DNA of 64,000 bases from Albidovulum sediminis (GCF_025380365.1 NZ_JAOCQF010000001.1:310001-374000), one strand, 5' to 3'. Numbered from the stretch's first letter, positions 1 through 10,376 are shown. The notes: generated by a model not told the origin, from the sequence alone. Translations and numbers: made by a program.

Positions 1-82
1 ACGAGCGAAACTTGCGGTCGCTGTCTGTCGTCAAAGCCCCGCAAAGGGCGCATAATCCCGATGAAGGCGAGGAGGTGCGACG

Positions 83-208
83 ATGAACTGGAGTGACATG
101 GGAAACGGAATGGGTTTCGGGATGGGGTTTGGCTGGCTGTTCGGCCTGCTGATCCTCGTGCTCGTGGTCTTGGCGATTGCGGCGCTGATCAAGTATCTTC
201 GGAAATAG
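83..208 (+). CDS. small single-pass membrane protein
   Basis: A 41-residue reading frame with a strong Shine-Dalgarno AGGAGG at 70-75, seven bases before the ATG. The N-terminus is short, polar and Met/Gly/Phe-rich. A single hydrophobic helix follows (about residues 14-36) and the protein ends in a basic KYLRK tail, so it should sit in the inner membrane with the tail in the cytoplasm. It resembles the N-terminal half of small SHOCT-type membrane proteins often found beside metal-resistance genes, but the SHOCT domain itself is absent. It lies just upstream of a TVP38 protein and a copper ATPase on the same strand, which suggests a role in the same metal-stress group. No specific function can be assigned. 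Confidence 0.6.
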   Translation: MNWSDMGNGMGFGMGFGWLFGLLILVLVVLAIAALIKYLRK

Positions 209-269
209 GGGAAGGAGGGCGCGTTGACCTGCACGATGATCCGGATGATCGCTTGCGCCGCGGTCTGAG

Positions 270-953
270 ATGAGCCTGCGCGCCGCCATACTCGCAGCCC
301 TGGCGATCCTCGCGATCGTCCTCATCGGCGTCTGGCAGTTTGCGCCCTCGGCCTTCGCCGAGGCCTGCGCACTTGTGGACCGCGAGCGTCTGGAGGCAAT
401 CGTTGCGCGTGCGGGTCTCTGGGGGCCGGTCCTGATCGTCACGCTCATGACAATCGCGGTCGTGGCCAGCCCGATCCCGAGCGCGCCGATCGCGCTGGCG
501 GCCGGGGCGGCCTACGGGCACGTCTGGGGCACGGTTCAGGTCGTCATCGGCGCCGAGCTTGGCGCGCTGATCGCCTTCGGCCTCGCACGGGTCCTGGGGC
601 ACGATATCCTGCGGCGCGTGTTCGGCGCCTCGGTCGATGCCGGGCTCCTCGGTTCGCAGGCCGCGTTGACGGCGACGGTCTTTGCCAGCCGCCTCATGCC
701 GTTCGTGTCCTTCGACATGATCAGCTACGCGGCCGGGCTCAGCCGCCTTCAGGCCTGGCGGTTCGCCCTCGCGACGCTTGCCGGCATCATCCCGGCAAGC
801 TTCCTGCTGGCGCATGTCGGGGGCGAGGCGGCCAGCGGAGACCTTGGCCGGGCCGGCTGGGCGGTGCTCGGCCTCGGGTTCGTGACGGGGCTGCCGCTGA
901 TCTGGGCGGCGATGCGGGGAAAGGGACGCCCCTCGGCTGACGATCGCCGGTGA
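270..953 (+). CDS. TVP38/TMEM64 family membrane protein
   Basis: A 227-residue polytopic protein of the TVP38/TMEM64 (VTT, SNARE-associated Golgi) family. An N-terminal membrane helix (residues 5-25) is followed by the family core: GAAYGHVWGT, then GAELGALIAFGLAR, then two further hydrophobic blocks toward the C-terminus. The length fits bacterial members (200-250 aa). Bacterial homologues are inner-membrane proteins of poorly defined, transport-like or lipid-scramblase-like function and often accompany selenite or metal genes. It sits 61 bp after the small membrane protein and 67 bp before the copper ATPase, all on one strand, so the three are probably co-transcribed. The substrate is unknown. 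Confidence 0.8.
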   Translation: MSLRAAILAALAILAIVLIGVWQFAPSAFAEACALVDRERLEAIVARAGLWGPVLIVTLMTIAVVASPIPSAPIALAAGAAYGHVWGTVQVVIGAELGALIAFGLARVLGHDILRRVFGASVDAGLLGSQAALTATVFASRLMPFVSFDMISYAAGLSRLQAWRFALATLAGIIPASFLLAHVGGEAASGDLGRAGWAVLGLGFVTGLPLIWAAMRGKGRPSADDRR

Positions 954-1020
954 TTCCTCTTGAGCCTCCCAGCGTTGGAGGCTTCAGGCATGAGTCGACA
1001 GGATGAAAGGTTGGCATGTC

Positions 1021-3351
1021 ATGGACCACGATCACCACCACGAGAAGGCCGACCTTCCGGCCGGAACGAAGACGGCAACGGACCCGGTCTGCGGCATGAC
1101 GGTGGCCGTCAGGCCGGACGGGCGCCAGGCCGAGTTCGCTGGCGGGACCTTTCACTTCTGCTCGGAGTCGTGCCGGACGAAGTTCAGGGCCGACCCGTAT
1201 TTCTACGCCTCCGGCAACGCGGGGAAGGCAGGGCAGCGCGCGCGGCCCGGAACGCAGTACACCTGTCCGATGCACCCCCAGATCGTTCGCGACGAACCGG
1301 GAAGCTGCCCGATCTGCGGCATGGCGCTGGAACCCATGGTCCCATCGGACGAACCCAGCCCTGAGCTTGTGGACTTCACGCGGCGGATGTGGATATCGGC
1401 GGCGGCGGCGGTGCCGCTTGTCATCATCACCATGGGCGAGCTTGTCGGGCTCGACGTGCGCGGATGGATGGGGCATCGCCTGTCCGTCCATGCCGAGTTC
1501 ATTCTGGCGACCCCGGTGATCCTCTGGGCGGCGCTGCCGTTCTTCCGGCGCGGGATCGACTCGATCCGCAACGCTTCGCCCAACATGTGGACGCTGATTT
1601 CTCTCGGCGTCGGCGCGGCCTACCTCTATTCACTGGTCGCGACCTTCGCGCCAGGTCTGTTTCCTGCCGAGTACCGGATGGGCCACGGTGTCGGCACCTA
1701 TTACGAGGCCGCCGTGGTGATCGTGGCGCTTGTATTCCTGGGCCAGGTGCTGGAGTTGCGCGCGCGGGAACGGACGGGCGATGCGATCCGCGCGCTCCTG
1801 GACCTCGCGCCCAAGACCGCGCGGCGGATCCTGGCGGACGGCTCGGAATACGACGCGCCGCTCGAGAACATCGTGGAGGGCGACCTTCTCCGGGTCCGGC
1901 CCGGCGACAGCGTGCCGGTTGACGGCGAGGTGGTCGAGGGTCGGTCCTCGGTCGACGAGAGCATGATCACGGGCGAACCGGTGCCGGTCGAGAAGGTCGA
2001 AGGCGACCGCGTCACCGGCGGCACGATCAACAGGAACGGCACGCTGGCGGTGCGCGCGACACAGGTCGGCGCCGACACCGTGCTGGCGCAGATCGTCGAG
2101 ATGGTCGCGGGCGCGCGGCGGTCGCGGGCGCCGATCCAGGGGCTGGCGGACCGGGTGTCGTCGATCTTCGTGCCGACGGTGGTGCTGGTGGCGCTTGCCG
2201 CCTTCGGCGTCTGGCTCTGGGCCGGCCCCGAACCGGCGCTGGCCTTCGCCATCGCCGCGGCCGTGTCGGTGCTGATCATCGCCTGCCCCTGCGCGCTGGG
2301 GCTTGCCACGCCGATCTCGATCACCACGGCGGCCGGCCGGGGTGCACAGGCGGGCGTCCTGATCAAGGATGCCGAGGCGCTGGAACGCATGGCGCGGGTC
2401 GATACAGTGATCGTCGACAAGACCGGGACGCTGACCGAGGGAAAGCCGCGTCTGACCGACGTGCTGGCGCTCGCCCGCGACGAGTCGGAGGTGCTGGCCC
2501 TCGCCGCCGCGCTGGAGCGCGGGTCGGAGCATCCCCTGGCCGAGGCGATCGTGGCCGGCGCGAAGGACCGCGGGCTGACGCTTGATGCCACGCAGGAATT
2601 CGAGGCGGTCACCGGCAAGGGCGTGCACGGCACCGTCGCGGGCCGCAGGGTGGCACTCGGCAACGCGGCGATGATGACCGATCTCGGGCTTTCGACGGAC
2701 GCGGCCGAGGCGCGGGCCGACGCGCTGCGCTCGGAGGGCAAGACGGCGATGTTCGTGGCCGTGGACGGCGTGCTTGCCGGAATCGTCGCCGTGGCCGATC
2801 CGATCAAGGAAACGACCGCCGCGGCGATCCGCGACCTTCATGCGCTGGGGCTGACCATCATCATGGCCACCGGCGACAACCGGCGCACCGCCGAGGCGGT
2901 GGCCTCAAGGCTCGGCATCGACGAGGTGCGCGCGGGCGTCCTGCCGGAGGACAAGCAGAAGCTGGTCGAGGAGTTGCGGGCGAAGGGCGCCTCGGTGGCG
3001 ATGGCCGGCGACGGCGTGAACGACGCCCCGGCGCTTGCGGCGGCGGATGTCGGCATCGCGATGAGCACCGGGGCCGACGTGGCGGTGGAAAGCGCGGGGA
3101 TCACGCTCATGCGCGGGGACCTCGCCGGCCTCGTGCGGGCGCGGAAACTGGCCGTGGCCACGCTCGGCAACATCCGGCAGAACCTGTTCTTCGCCTTCGT
3201 CTACAACGCCGCGGGCGTGCCCATTGCCGCCGGCGTCCTCTATCCCCTGACCGGCCTCCTGCTCTCGCCGATGATCGCGGCTGCGGCGATGAGCCTTTCG
3301 TCGGTCTCGGTCATCACCAACGCGCTGCGCCTCAGGCGGATCGACCTCTGA
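1021..3351 (+). CDS. copper-translocating P-type ATPase with YHS and heavy-metal-binding domains
   Basis: A P1B-type ATPase of 776 aa that should export copper from the cytoplasm. From the N-terminus: a His-rich stretch (residues 2-7); a YHS domain (about 20-63, DPVCGM and paired cysteines); a heavy-metal-binding domain (80-107, CPMHP and CPICGM); then the ATPase core with TGEP, the CPC metal site in a membrane helix (ACPCALG), phosphorylation site DKTGTLT, SEHP of the nucleotide domain, and GDGVNDAP. It has YHS/HMBD modules instead of CxxC HMA domains, unlike the second copper pump at 17347-19833. I chose the ATG at 1021 because AAAGG lies 11 bases upstream and MDHDHHH is a typical beginning; an in-frame ATG at 1003 is also possible. 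Copper specificity is inferred from CPC and the C-terminal helix motifs. Confidence 0.9.
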   Translation: MDHDHHHEKADLPAGTKTATDPVCGMTVAVRPDGRQAEFAGGTFHFCSESCRTKFRADPYFYASGNAGKAGQRARPGTQYTCPMHPQIVRDEPGSCPICGMALEPMVPSDEPSPELVDFTRRMWISAAAAVPLVIITMGELVGLDVRGWMGHRLSVHAEFILATPVILWAALPFFRRGIDSIRNASPNMWTLISLGVGAAYLYSLVATFAPGLFPAEYRMGHGVGTYYEAAVVIVALVFLGQVLELRARERTGDAIRALLDLAPKTARRILADGSEYDAPLENIVEGDLLRVRPGDSVPVDGEVVEGRSSVDESMITGEPVPVEKVEGDRVTGGTINRNGTLAVRATQVGADTVLAQIVEMVAGARRSRAPIQGLADRVSSIFVPTVVLVALAAFGVWLWAGPEPALAFAIAAAVSVLIIACPCALGLATPISITTAAGRGAQAGVLIKDAEALERMARVDTVIVDKTGTLTEGKPRLTDVLALARDESEVLALAAALERGSEHPLAEAIVAGAKDRGLTLDATQEFEAVTGKGVHGTVAGRRVALGNAAMMTDLGLSTDAAEARADALRSEGKTAMFVAVDGVLAGIVAVADPIKETTAAAIRDLHALGLTIIMATGDNRRTAEAVASRLGIDEVRAGVLPEDKQKLVEELRAKGASVAMAGDGVNDAPALAAADVGIAMSTGADVAVESAGITLMRGDLAGLVRARKLAVATLGNIRQNLFFAFVYNAAGVPIAAGVLYPLTGLLLSPMIAAAAMSLSSVSVITNALRLRRIDL

Positions 3352-3541
3352 GCCTGGTCCCGCGGCGAAGGTTCGCGCCGAACCGTCGGGTCGGACCTGG
3401 GCGCCCGGGGGCCGGGAAAGGGCGATCGCGGGCAGCGCGGCACGAACGGCAGGAAACCCGCGACCGATCGGTGTGCGCGACCTCGCTGACTGCCGGCGGA
3501 GACCGATCCGGACACCTGAACGCCGGCGCGCCGGCAATGCG

Positions 3542-5068
3542 TCACGCGTTTTCAGGCGCGTGTCCGGGAACCGGAAAGGCAGCATCGCGATCAAGGGGCC
3601 AGACCGGGCGACGCACGCGCGCATAGGGCCGCAGATGCGCCTGCGGGGTGGCAAGCGCGCCGGTGTCGCAGACGATGACGCGGCCGGCGACCGGTTCGAA
3701 GGCGGCGCGGAAATGCTGCATCGACTTGACCACCAGAAAGCGCTGGCTTGCGGGTTCGATGCCGAAGGCGCGCACCTGCTGAAGGTCCAGCATCTGGCCG
3801 GGAAGCGTCACCACCAGAATGTCGATCCCCTGGACACGGAAGACCGCCGTCGGGCCGAAGCTGTGGGTGATGCCGCCCAGAATGGGACCGTCGCCGGTAA
3901 AGACGCCGTCCGAAAGATGCCTCACCTCGCCTGTCAGGCGCAGCGGGCCGCCGCCGAAGGACGGATCGCACTTGCCGCCAAGAACCAGGGTCACGCTGTC
4001 GCCGACCTTGTGGCGGTGCAGAAGCGCCGCCGCCTCTGCGTCGATCATCGGGGCAAAGGCGCCCGGCGCGGCGCCAGCCTCGAGCAGGGCCTTGAGCAGG
4101 GCGGTCGCATCGCCATAGGCACCTGCGCCGGGGTTGTCGGCGTAATCGGCGATCACCAGGGGCCCCCCGGCCGGGTCGAAGTCGCGGGCCTGCGCCGCGG
4201 CCTCCGCCGGGGTCAGGAAGGTGTTCGCGACCTTGCCGCGCCCGTCCCAGATGCTGTGCGCCAGGCCTGCGGCGATGTCGCGGGCCTGCGTCTCGCGACC
4301 TGCGTCATAAGTGACCAGCACGGTTGGCCCCATCTCGGTGATGTCGGCCTCGGAAAACCCGGCGTTGATCGACACGGCCAGAATCCCCGGCTCCGCCTCG
4401 TGCGCGCGGGCGCGGGCGTAGAGCGCCGCGGTTTCGGGCACGTCGGTGCGGCCGGCGTTGGCCTCGTCCAGCATCGGCACATGGACGCGCAACGTGCGCG
4501 GCTGGACCTCGCGGCGCATGGCCCGGTCCAGGATGCGGCCCGCCTGCAGGCCGATCTCGCGCATGTCGATGTGGGGATAGGTCTTGTAGCTGACGAGGAT
4601 CTGCGCCAGGTCGACCATCGCGGGCGTCACCATCGCATGCAGGTCCAGCGTGACGGCAATCGGCAGGTCCGGCCCCACGACCTCCCGCAACCGGCGCAGA
4701 AGCTCCCCTTCTCCGTCCTCGCAGAAGCTTGGCACCATCGAGCCGTGCAGCGACAGAAGGATGCCGTCCAGCGTGGCCCGATGTTCCCGCGCCGCCTCGC
4801 AGATGAGGCCGGCGATGTGGTCGAAGGCCGCGCGCGAGACGGTGGCGCCGGGCGTGGCGTGGGCCGAGACGGTGTGCGTGACCTGCCAGCCCGCCTCGCG
4901 GCCCGCATCGAGAAAGCCCGCCAGTTCGTCGTTCACGTCGCCGAAGCGGTCGATGGCGGCCTGCCCGAGGTCGAACACCTCGTCGTGGAAATCCTGAAGC
5001 GTCGTCTCCCCCTTCTTGAAGGTGTTGCTTTCATGGACAAAAGCGCCGGTCAGAACGTGGAAGGGCAT
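3542..5068 (-). CDS. M81 family metallopeptidase (MlrC-like)
   Basis: A 508-residue protein with the two-part M81/MlrC layout: an N-terminal DUF1485 region beginning MPFHVLTGAFVHESNTF and a C-terminal MlrC domain. Likely zinc ligands are the DLHA motif (D142, H144) and the histidine of YPHIDM (H166); LHGSM at 108-112 is also conserved. MlrC hydrolyses linearised microcystin, a peptide rich in D-residues; most relatives have unknown substrates. It is the last gene of the leftward dipeptide-transporter operon, 13 bases after the preceding stop. The start at 5068 was chosen by homology and length; a longer in-frame start at 5182 would add residues that lie inside the upstream transporter gene. 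The likely role is hydrolysis of an imported peptide or amide, possibly containing D-amino acids (inference). Confidence 0.85.
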   Translation of the reverse strand: MPFHVLTGAFVHESNTFKKGETTLQDFHDEVFDLGQAAIDRFGDVNDELAGFLDAGREAGWQVTHTVSAHATPGATVSRAAFDHIAGLICEAAREHRATLDGILLSLHGSMVPSFCEDGEGELLRRLREVVGPDLPIAVTLDLHAMVTPAMVDLAQILVSYKTYPHIDMREIGLQAGRILDRAMRREVQPRTLRVHVPMLDEANAGRTDVPETAALYARARAHEAEPGILAVSINAGFSEADITEMGPTVLVTYDAGRETQARDIAAGLAHSIWDGRGKVANTFLTPAEAAAQARDFDPAGGPLVIADYADNPGAGAYGDATALLKALLEAGAAPGAFAPMIDAEAAALLHRHKVGDSVTLVLGGKCDPSFGGGPLRLTGEVRHLSDGVFTGDGPILGGITHSFGPTAVFRVQGIDILVVTLPGQMLDLQQVRAFGIEPASQRFLVVKSMQHFRAAFEPVAGRVIVCDTGALATPQAHLRPYARVRRPVWPLDRDAAFPVPGHAPENA

Positions 5069-5081
5069 GAGCGTGAGCCTT

Positions 5082-6029
5082 TCAAAGCGGGTGGAAACAG
5101 GCCACCGGGTGGGTCGCGTCCCCATCCAGCGCGGGGGGCTGGCGGCGGCAGAGGTCCGAGGCGCGCGGGCAGCGTGCGGCAAAGGCGCAGCCCGGCGGCA
5201 GGGCGAAGGGGCTGGGGATCTCGCCGCTCAGCGGTTCGATGGCCCTGCGGCGGGCCGGATCGGGGGCGAAGTTCGACTCCATCAGCGCCTGCGTATAGGG
5301 GTGGCGCGGCGCTGTGGCCGTGTCGGGCAGCACCTCGACCACCGCGCCCAGATACATCACCACGATCCGGTCGCAGAAATAGCGCACCAGCCCGAGGTCG
5401 TGGCTGATGAACAGATAGCTCAGCCCCAGCCGGTCGCGCAGATCGGCCAGAAGCGCGATGATCTGCGCCTGGATGGACACGTCAAGGCTGGCGGTGGGTT
5501 CGTCCAGCACCACGAAATCGGGCCGCAGCGCCAGGGCGCGGGCAATGCCGACGCGCTGGCGCTGGCCGCCCGACAACTGATGCGGATGGTTGCCCGCCAG
5601 TGCCGCCGGCAGGCCGACCGCCGCCAGCATCGCCTCGACCCGGTTCGCGGGCAGCGGTTCGTTCTGCACGCGGAACGGCTCTGCCAGCACATCGGCCAGC
5701 GTGTAGCGCGGATCAAGGCTGGAATAGGGGTCCTGAAACACCATCGCCATGCGCCGGCGCATCCGGCGCAGCGCCGGGGGGGAAAGCGCGGTGATCTCGG
5801 TGCCGTCGAAGGTGACGCGGCCCGAGGTCGGCTCGATCAGCCGCAGCACCAGCCGGGCGAGCGTCGACTTGCCGCAGCCGCTTTCGCCGACCACGCCCAG
5901 AACCTCGCCCTTGCCGACGCTCAGCGTCACGTCGCGCACGGCCATCATCGCGCGCGGACGGGCGAACAGCCCGCCCCCGGACTGGAAGCGCTTGCCAAGC
6001 GCCTCGATCCGGATCAGGGGCGCAGTCAT
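5082..6029 (-). CDS. peptide ABC transporter ATP-binding protein (DppF/OppF type)
   Basis: A 315-residue ATPase subunit of an oligopeptide/dipeptide-type importer. Walker A is GESGCGKST (residues 49-57), the signature is LSGGQRQR, Walker B is [12 protein letters not shown], and the C-terminal oligopeptide-binding extension ends with a cysteine-containing [10 protein letters not shown] segment typical of OppDF/DppDF proteins. It overlaps the preceding ATPase gene by ATGA at 6026-6029, so the two are translationally coupled. It would form a heterodimer with that subunit under the two permeases encoded upstream. Confidence 0.92.
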   Translation of the reverse strand: MTAPLIRIEALGKRFQSGGGLFARPRAMMAVRDVTLSVGKGEVLGVVGESGCGKSTLARLVLRLIEPTSGRVTFDGTEITALSPPALRRMRRRMAMVFQDPYSSLDPRYTLADVLAEPFRVQNEPLPANRVEAMLAAVGLPAALAGNHPHQLSGGQRQRVGIARALALRPDFVVLDEPTASLDVSIQAQIIALLADLRDRLGLSYLFISHDLGLVRYFCDRIVVMYLGAVVEVLPDTATAPRHPYTQALMESNFAPDPARRRAIEPLSGEIPSPFALPPGCAFAARCPRASDLCRRQPPALDGDATHPVACFHPL

Positions 6030-6985
6030 GCCGACACCTCGGGGTGGTGGCAGGCGACCCGGCCTTCGCCGCGCGAAAGGATCGGCGGCGGACTGGCGCG
6101 GCAGGCTTGGCTTGCGCGGGGGCAGCGCGGATGGAACCGGCAGCCTTCGGGGAAGGTCATGGCCGAGGGGACCGCGCCGGGAATGCCGGTCAGGCTACCC
6201 TTCGCCATGCCCGCTTGCGGGATGCAGCCGATCAGCGCGGCGGTATAGGGATGGGCGGGCGCGGCAAAGATCGGACCGACCGGGCCTTCCTCCGCGACAC
6301 GGCCCGCGTAAAGCACCGCCACCCGGTCGCAGACCTGCGCCACAACGCTCATGTCATGGGTGATGAGCAGGAGCGAAACGCCGCGGTCGCGCACCAGATG
6401 GCCGAGGATATGGATGATCTGCGCCTGCACCGTCACGTCCAGCGCGGTCGTGGGTTCGTCGGCGATGATGAGGTCGGGATCACCCGCGAGCGCCATGGCG
6501 ATGACGATCCGCTGCTTCATGCCGCCCGAGAGCTGATGTGGCCAGGCCTCGGCGACGGTCTCCGCCTCGGGGATGCGAAGCTGGGTCAGAAGGTCCAGCG
6601 TGCGGGCGCGGGCCTCGTCCCTGGACAGCCCCAGATGCAGGCGCGACACCACGTCCACCTGCGCGCCGATGCGCTGCACCGGGTCGAGCGCCGTCATCGG
6701 GTTCTGGGTGACAAAGCCGATGCGCCCGCCGCGCAGCCTGCGCCGCTGCACCTCGGTCATCGCGGCCATGTCCTGCCCGTCGAAGCGCACCGCGCCCGCC
6801 GTGACGCGCCCGCCGATCAGCGGCAGAAGGCCCATCGCGGCCATCGCGGTCAGCGACTTGCCCGAACCGCTTTCGCCGACAAGGCCCAGGATCTGCCCGC
6901 GTTCGACGGTCAGCGCGATGCCGTCAAGCAGCGCCACCTTGCCGATCGCGACGCTGAGGGACTGAAGCTCAAGCAGCGCGCTCAT
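6026..6985 (-). CDS. peptide ABC transporter ATP-binding protein (DppD/OppD type)
   Basis: A 319-residue partner ATPase of the dipeptide importer. It shows Walker A GESGSGKS, the signature LSGGMKQR, Walker B LIIADEPTTALD, and the C-terminal cysteine-bearing CRFHPRCPRA region of the OppD/DppD family. The correct start is the ATG at 6985, which overlaps the permease stop (ATGA, 6982-6985). The frame stays open further upstream, but that extension lies antisense to nothing meaningful and inside the permease gene. It is translationally coupled on both sides. Confidence 0.92.
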   Translation of the reverse strand: MSALLELQSLSVAIGKVALLDGIALTVERGQILGLVGESGSGKSLTAMAAMGLLPLIGGRVTAGAVRFDGQDMAAMTEVQRRRLRGGRIGFVTQNPMTALDPVQRIGAQVDVVSRLHLGLSRDEARARTLDLLTQLRIPEAETVAEAWPHQLSGGMKQRIVIAMALAGDPDLIIADEPTTALDVTVQAQIIHILGHLVRDRGVSLLLITHDMSVVAQVCDRVAVLYAGRVAEEGPVGPIFAAPAHPYTAALIGCIPQAGMAKGSLTGIPGAVPSAMTFPEGCRFHPRCPRASQACRASPPPILSRGEGRVACHHPEVSA

Positions 6986-7821
6986 GCCTCCCTCCGCAAC
7001 CTTGACCGGATGTCGAGTTCGGCAATCAGCGCATCGCCGTAAAGGTTGATGGCGACGACGGTGACCGCCACCGCCAGGCCGGGAAAGATGATGACCCAGG
7101 GCGCCTTGAAGACGAGGGCGGAGCCTGCCGACATCATGCCGCCCCAACTGGGCACCGGGGGCTGGGCGCCAAGGCCGAAAAAGCCCAGCGTCGCCTCGAG
7201 GATGATGGCGTCGCCGGTCGCCAGCATGGCGGAAACCAGGACCGGGGCCAGCGCGTTGGGCAAGAGGTGGCGGAAGAGGATATGGGCATGGCCCGCCCCG
7301 AGCGAACGCGCGGCCTCGATGAAGGTCTCCCCCTTCAGCGTCAGGATCTGGGCGCGGGTCAGGCGGGTGAACTGCGCGATGTAGGCGACCGCGATGGCGA
7401 TCATCACTCCGATGGTCCCCGGTCCGATGATCGCCACGAGGATCAGCGCGATGAGGATTTCCGGGAACGACCAGCTGAGGTCGACGACCATGGTCACGGC
7501 ACGGTCGAGCCAGCCGCCGAACCACGCCGCCGCCGCCCCCAGCACCATGCCGCACAGGACCGAGATCGAGATCGCCGTGGCGCTGACCGAAAGCGAGGTG
7601 CGGGCGCCGTAGATCAGCCGGGTCAGCAGGTCGCGCCCGAATTCGTCGGTGCCCAGCCAGTGCCGCGCCGAGGCCGGTTGATAGGCCTGCGGCAGGTTCT
7701 GTACGTCATAGGCATAGGGCGTCAGCAGGGGTGCTGCCAGGGCGGCCGCGATCACGAGGATCAGCCAGCCCCCGGCCAGTCCGCCCTGCGGGCGACGGAA
7801 GGCGCGCAGCGGCGCCGTCAT
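6982..7821 (-). CDS. peptide ABC transporter permease (DppC type)
   Basis: A 279-residue inner-membrane permease. It starts with a short cytoplasmic segment, one helix, and the DppC hallmark HWLGTDEFGRDLLTRLIYGAR. A binding-protein-dependent transport domain with five more helices follows, carrying the EAARSLGAGHAHILFRHLLP coupling loop (EAA motif) that contacts the ATPases. The start ATG at 7821 overlaps the stop of the DppB-type gene by four bases. The longer open frame to 8265 is the out-of-frame shadow of that gene. Confidence 0.92.
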   Translation of the reverse strand: MTAPLRAFRRPQGGLAGGWLILVIAAALAAPLLTPYAYDVQNLPQAYQPASARHWLGTDEFGRDLLTRLIYGARTSLSVSATAISISVLCGMVLGAAAAWFGGWLDRAVTMVVDLSWSFPEILIALILVAIIGPGTIGVMIAIAVAYIAQFTRLTRAQILTLKGETFIEAARSLGAGHAHILFRHLLPNALAPVLVSAMLATGDAIILEATLGFFGLGAQPPVPSWGGMMSAGSALVFKAPWVIIFPGLAVAVTVVAINLYGDALIAELDIRSRLRREA

Positions 7822-8744
7822 GTCATGGCCGCCCGCACGCGCGGGTCCATCAACGCCTGCAGGATGTCGCCCATGAGGGTGCCGAGCATCACCGCCATCG
7901 CCAGCATCAGAAGGCAGGCCTGCACCACCGGATAGTCGTGCTGGGAAAGCGACTTTATCAGCAGCGTGCCGAGGCCGGGGCGGGCGAACACCACCTCGAC
8001 GGTGACGGCCCCGCCGAGGATCCAGCCGATGCGCAGGGCAAGGATGGTCACCACCGGGATCAGCGCGTGGCGCAGCACATGGCGCAACTGGATGCGCAGG
8101 GGCGACAGGCCCTTGGCATGCAGAAGGGTGACGAAGTCGCGCCCCGCCGCCTCGATCATCGACACCCGTGTGATGCGGGCCACCAGCGCGGTGCCGCCAA
8201 GCCCGATGGTCAGCACCGGCAGCACCAGAGACTGCCAGCCGCGCGCGCCCGAGACCGGGAACCATCCGAGGCCGACCGAGAAGATCAGGATCAGGATCAG
8301 CCCCAGCCAGAAGCTGGGCATGGTCGACCCCACAAGGACGCCGCCCATGATCGCCCGGTCGGGCCAGCGGTCGCGGCTCAGCGCCGCCACCACGCCCAGC
8401 GTCACGCCGACGACGGTGGAAAACAGGAGCGCCAGCCCCCCGAGCCGGAGCGAATGCGGCAGCGCCTGCGCGATCAGGTCCGCGACCGGACGGCGCGCCA
8501 CGATGGCGGTGCCCAGATCCCCTTGCAGGACGTTCGAAAGCCAGATGAGGTATTGCACCGGCAACGGCCGGTCCAGACCGTAGCGCGCCTCCATCTCGGC
8601 GCGCGCCTCGGGGGACGACCCGATCTTGAGAAGATTGTCGATCGGATCGCCCGGAATGAAGTGGAGGATCGAGAAGATCACCACCGAGACGGCCAGGAAG
8701 ACCGGCACCAGCATCAAGAGCCGTTTGATGAGCCAGGACAGCAT
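7818..8744 (-). CDS. peptide ABC transporter permease (DppB type)
   Basis: A 308-residue permease with the DppB pattern: an N-terminal helix (MLSWLIKRLLMLVPVFL), the FIPGDP motif, a periplasmic segment with YGLDRPLPVQYLIW, then five helices and an EAA loop (EAAGRDFVTLLHAKGLSP). It lies 24 bp after the substrate-binding protein gene and overlaps the DppC-type gene by ATGA. It would form the heterodimeric transmembrane channel with that gene product. Confidence 0.92.
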   Translation of the reverse strand: MLSWLIKRLLMLVPVFLAVSVVIFSILHFIPGDPIDNLLKIGSSPEARAEMEARYGLDRPLPVQYLIWLSNVLQGDLGTAIVARRPVADLIAQALPHSLRLGGLALLFSTVVGVTLGVVAALSRDRWPDRAIMGGVLVGSTMPSFWLGLILILIFSVGLGWFPVSGARGWQSLVLPVLTIGLGGTALVARITRVSMIEAAGRDFVTLLHAKGLSPLRIQLRHVLRHALIPVVTILALRIGWILGGAVTVEVVFARPGLGTLLIKSLSQHDYPVVQACLLMLAMAVMLGTLMGDILQALMDPRVRAAMT

Positions 8745-8768
8745 GCCGGTCTTCCCGTGGTCTGCCGG

Positions 8769-10352
8769 TTACTCCTTGACTTCCAGGTCGAGGAAGGCCG
8801 CCGCGCCAAAGGCCGGCGCGTCGATCGTTTCGGGAAGCGCGATGCGGTCGGTGCTGTAGGCCATGGCCTGCACCGGCTGGTAGATCGGCGCCATCGGGAA
8901 CTGGGTCAGGACGTATTCATGATAGGCGGTGAAGTTGGCGATCCGCTCGTCCATGTTCTTCGCCCCGGTCATCGCCGCCGCGCGCAGTTCCTCGGCCTTG
9001 GGATCGTTGAACATCGACACGTTGGGATAGCCCAGCCGGTCGCCGCCGAAGAACCAGTCGACGATGTCGGCGTTGTCCCAGTTGTAGGACCGCACGGCCA
9101 GTTGCTGTTCGCCGGTCCGGTACTGGTCGCGGATCATCGAACTGTCGAAGGTGGTAATCTCCGCCTCGATCCCCACGGCCTTCAGCTGCGCCTGCACGAC
9201 CTCGGTCAGGCGGCGGAAGATGCTGTCGCTTTGCGTCCAGAGCGCGACCTTCAGCGGCTGGCCATCCTTCATCCGCACGCCGCCCTCGCCCATGGCCCAG
9301 CCGGCCTCGTCCAGCAGGGCATTGGAACGGGCGGGGTCGAACCTGATCTTCGCGCCGTCCGGGACCTGGCTCTCCGGCAGGGCCGAGATCAGGAAGGTAT
9401 CGGCCACCGCGCCGACCCCGCCGAAGACCGAGGCCAGGATTTCCTCCTGGTTGATCGCCTTGGCGGCGGCCTCGCGCACGCGGATGTCGTCGAAGGGCGC
9501 GCTGGTGACGTTGATCGGCATGTACCAGACGTCCTGCCCCGGCAGGGTCAGCACGGCCAGGTTGGCCTCTTTCTGCACCTCGCCCATCAGGTCGGCCGGG
9601 ACCGACAACAGGAAATCCACCCCGCCGGTCTTCAGTTCCAGAAACGCGGTCGAATCCTCTGGGATTTCGCGGAAGGTGAGGCGTTCCACCTTGGCCGGAC
9701 CCTGGTTCGCGGCCACGGCGGGGCCCCAGGTGTAGCCCTCGTTGCGCACCAGCACGGTTTCCTGCCCGATGGCAAAGCTTTCCAGCCTGAAGGGGCCGGT
9801 GCCGTAGACCTCGGTCACGCCGTAGTCGTCGCCAAGGGCCGCGAAGGACTTCGGTTCGACCACGCCCATGAAGGTCGACGACAGGTTGTAAAGCAGGTTC
9901 GGCTCGGGCCGCGACATCACGAACCTGACGGTGTGCTCGTCCACCACCTCGACCGAGGCGATGGCCTCGGCCATGTAGCCGTTCTCGCCCTCGGTGGTTT
10001 TGAACAGATCAAGCCAGCCCTTCACGGCTTCGGCGTTGAACGGCTCGCCGTTGTGGTAGGTCACGCCCTGCTTCAGGTGGAAGGTCCAGGCCATGCCGTC
10101 GGGCGCCTCTTCCCAGCTTTCGGCCAGCCAGGGGTGGTAGGACAGGTCCGCGGCCTGGGAGACCAGCCGGTCGAAGATCAGGCCCGTGGCCGTGTTCAGC
10201 ATGGTGGCCTTGATCGGGTTGTAGGTGGGGGCGCCCACCTCGTTCGTGGCCATCACGAAGACGGCCTCCTGCGCCATCGCGCCTTGCGCGGCGATCAGGG
10301 CGGCCAGGCTGACGCTGGCCGACAGCAGGGTCTTGCGGAAAAGAAGGGTCAT
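8769..10352 (-). CDS. peptide ABC transporter substrate-binding protein (SBP family 5)
   Basis: A 527-residue periplasmic binding protein of the DppA/OppA class. The Sec signal peptide runs to about residue 27 (cleavage after GAMA). The mature protein has the family 5 features: the early YNPIKATMLNTA segment, AESWEEAPDGMAWTFHLKQGVTYHNGEPF, and a long C-terminal lobe. It is the second gene of the operon, 24 bp after the regulator. The family usually binds di- or oligopeptides but also nickel, heme precursors or opines, so the peptide assignment rests on the neighbouring M81 peptidase and amino-acid enzymes. Confidence 0.9.
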   Translation of the reverse strand: MTLLFRKTLLSASVSLAALIAAQGAMAQEAVFVMATNEVGAPTYNPIKATMLNTATGLIFDRLVSQAADLSYHPWLAESWEEAPDGMAWTFHLKQGVTYHNGEPFNAEAVKGWLDLFKTTEGENGYMAEAIASVEVVDEHTVRFVMSRPEPNLLYNLSSTFMGVVEPKSFAALGDDYGVTEVYGTGPFRLESFAIGQETVLVRNEGYTWGPAVAANQGPAKVERLTFREIPEDSTAFLELKTGGVDFLLSVPADLMGEVQKEANLAVLTLPGQDVWYMPINVTSAPFDDIRVREAAAKAINQEEILASVFGGVGAVADTFLISALPESQVPDGAKIRFDPARSNALLDEAGWAMGEGGVRMKDGQPLKVALWTQSDSIFRRLTEVVQAQLKAVGIEAEITTFDSSMIRDQYRTGEQQLAVRSYNWDNADIVDWFFGGDRLGYPNVSMFNDPKAEELRAAAMTGAKNMDERIANFTAYHEYVLTQFPMAPIYQPVQAMAYSTDRIALPETIDAPAFGAAAFLDLEVKE

Positions 10353-10376
10353 GGCGGGTCCTCTCTGTTGGATGGG

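Noticed and set aside
3473-5407. A 644-codon plus-strand open frame opposite the M81 gene
   Set aside because: Antisense shadow with low-complexity Arg/Gly composition and no ribosome site.
6026-7555. Long version of the DppD-type gene (509 codons)
   Set aside because: The extra N-terminal part is the out-of-frame reading of the DppC gene; the homologous start is the ATG at 6985.
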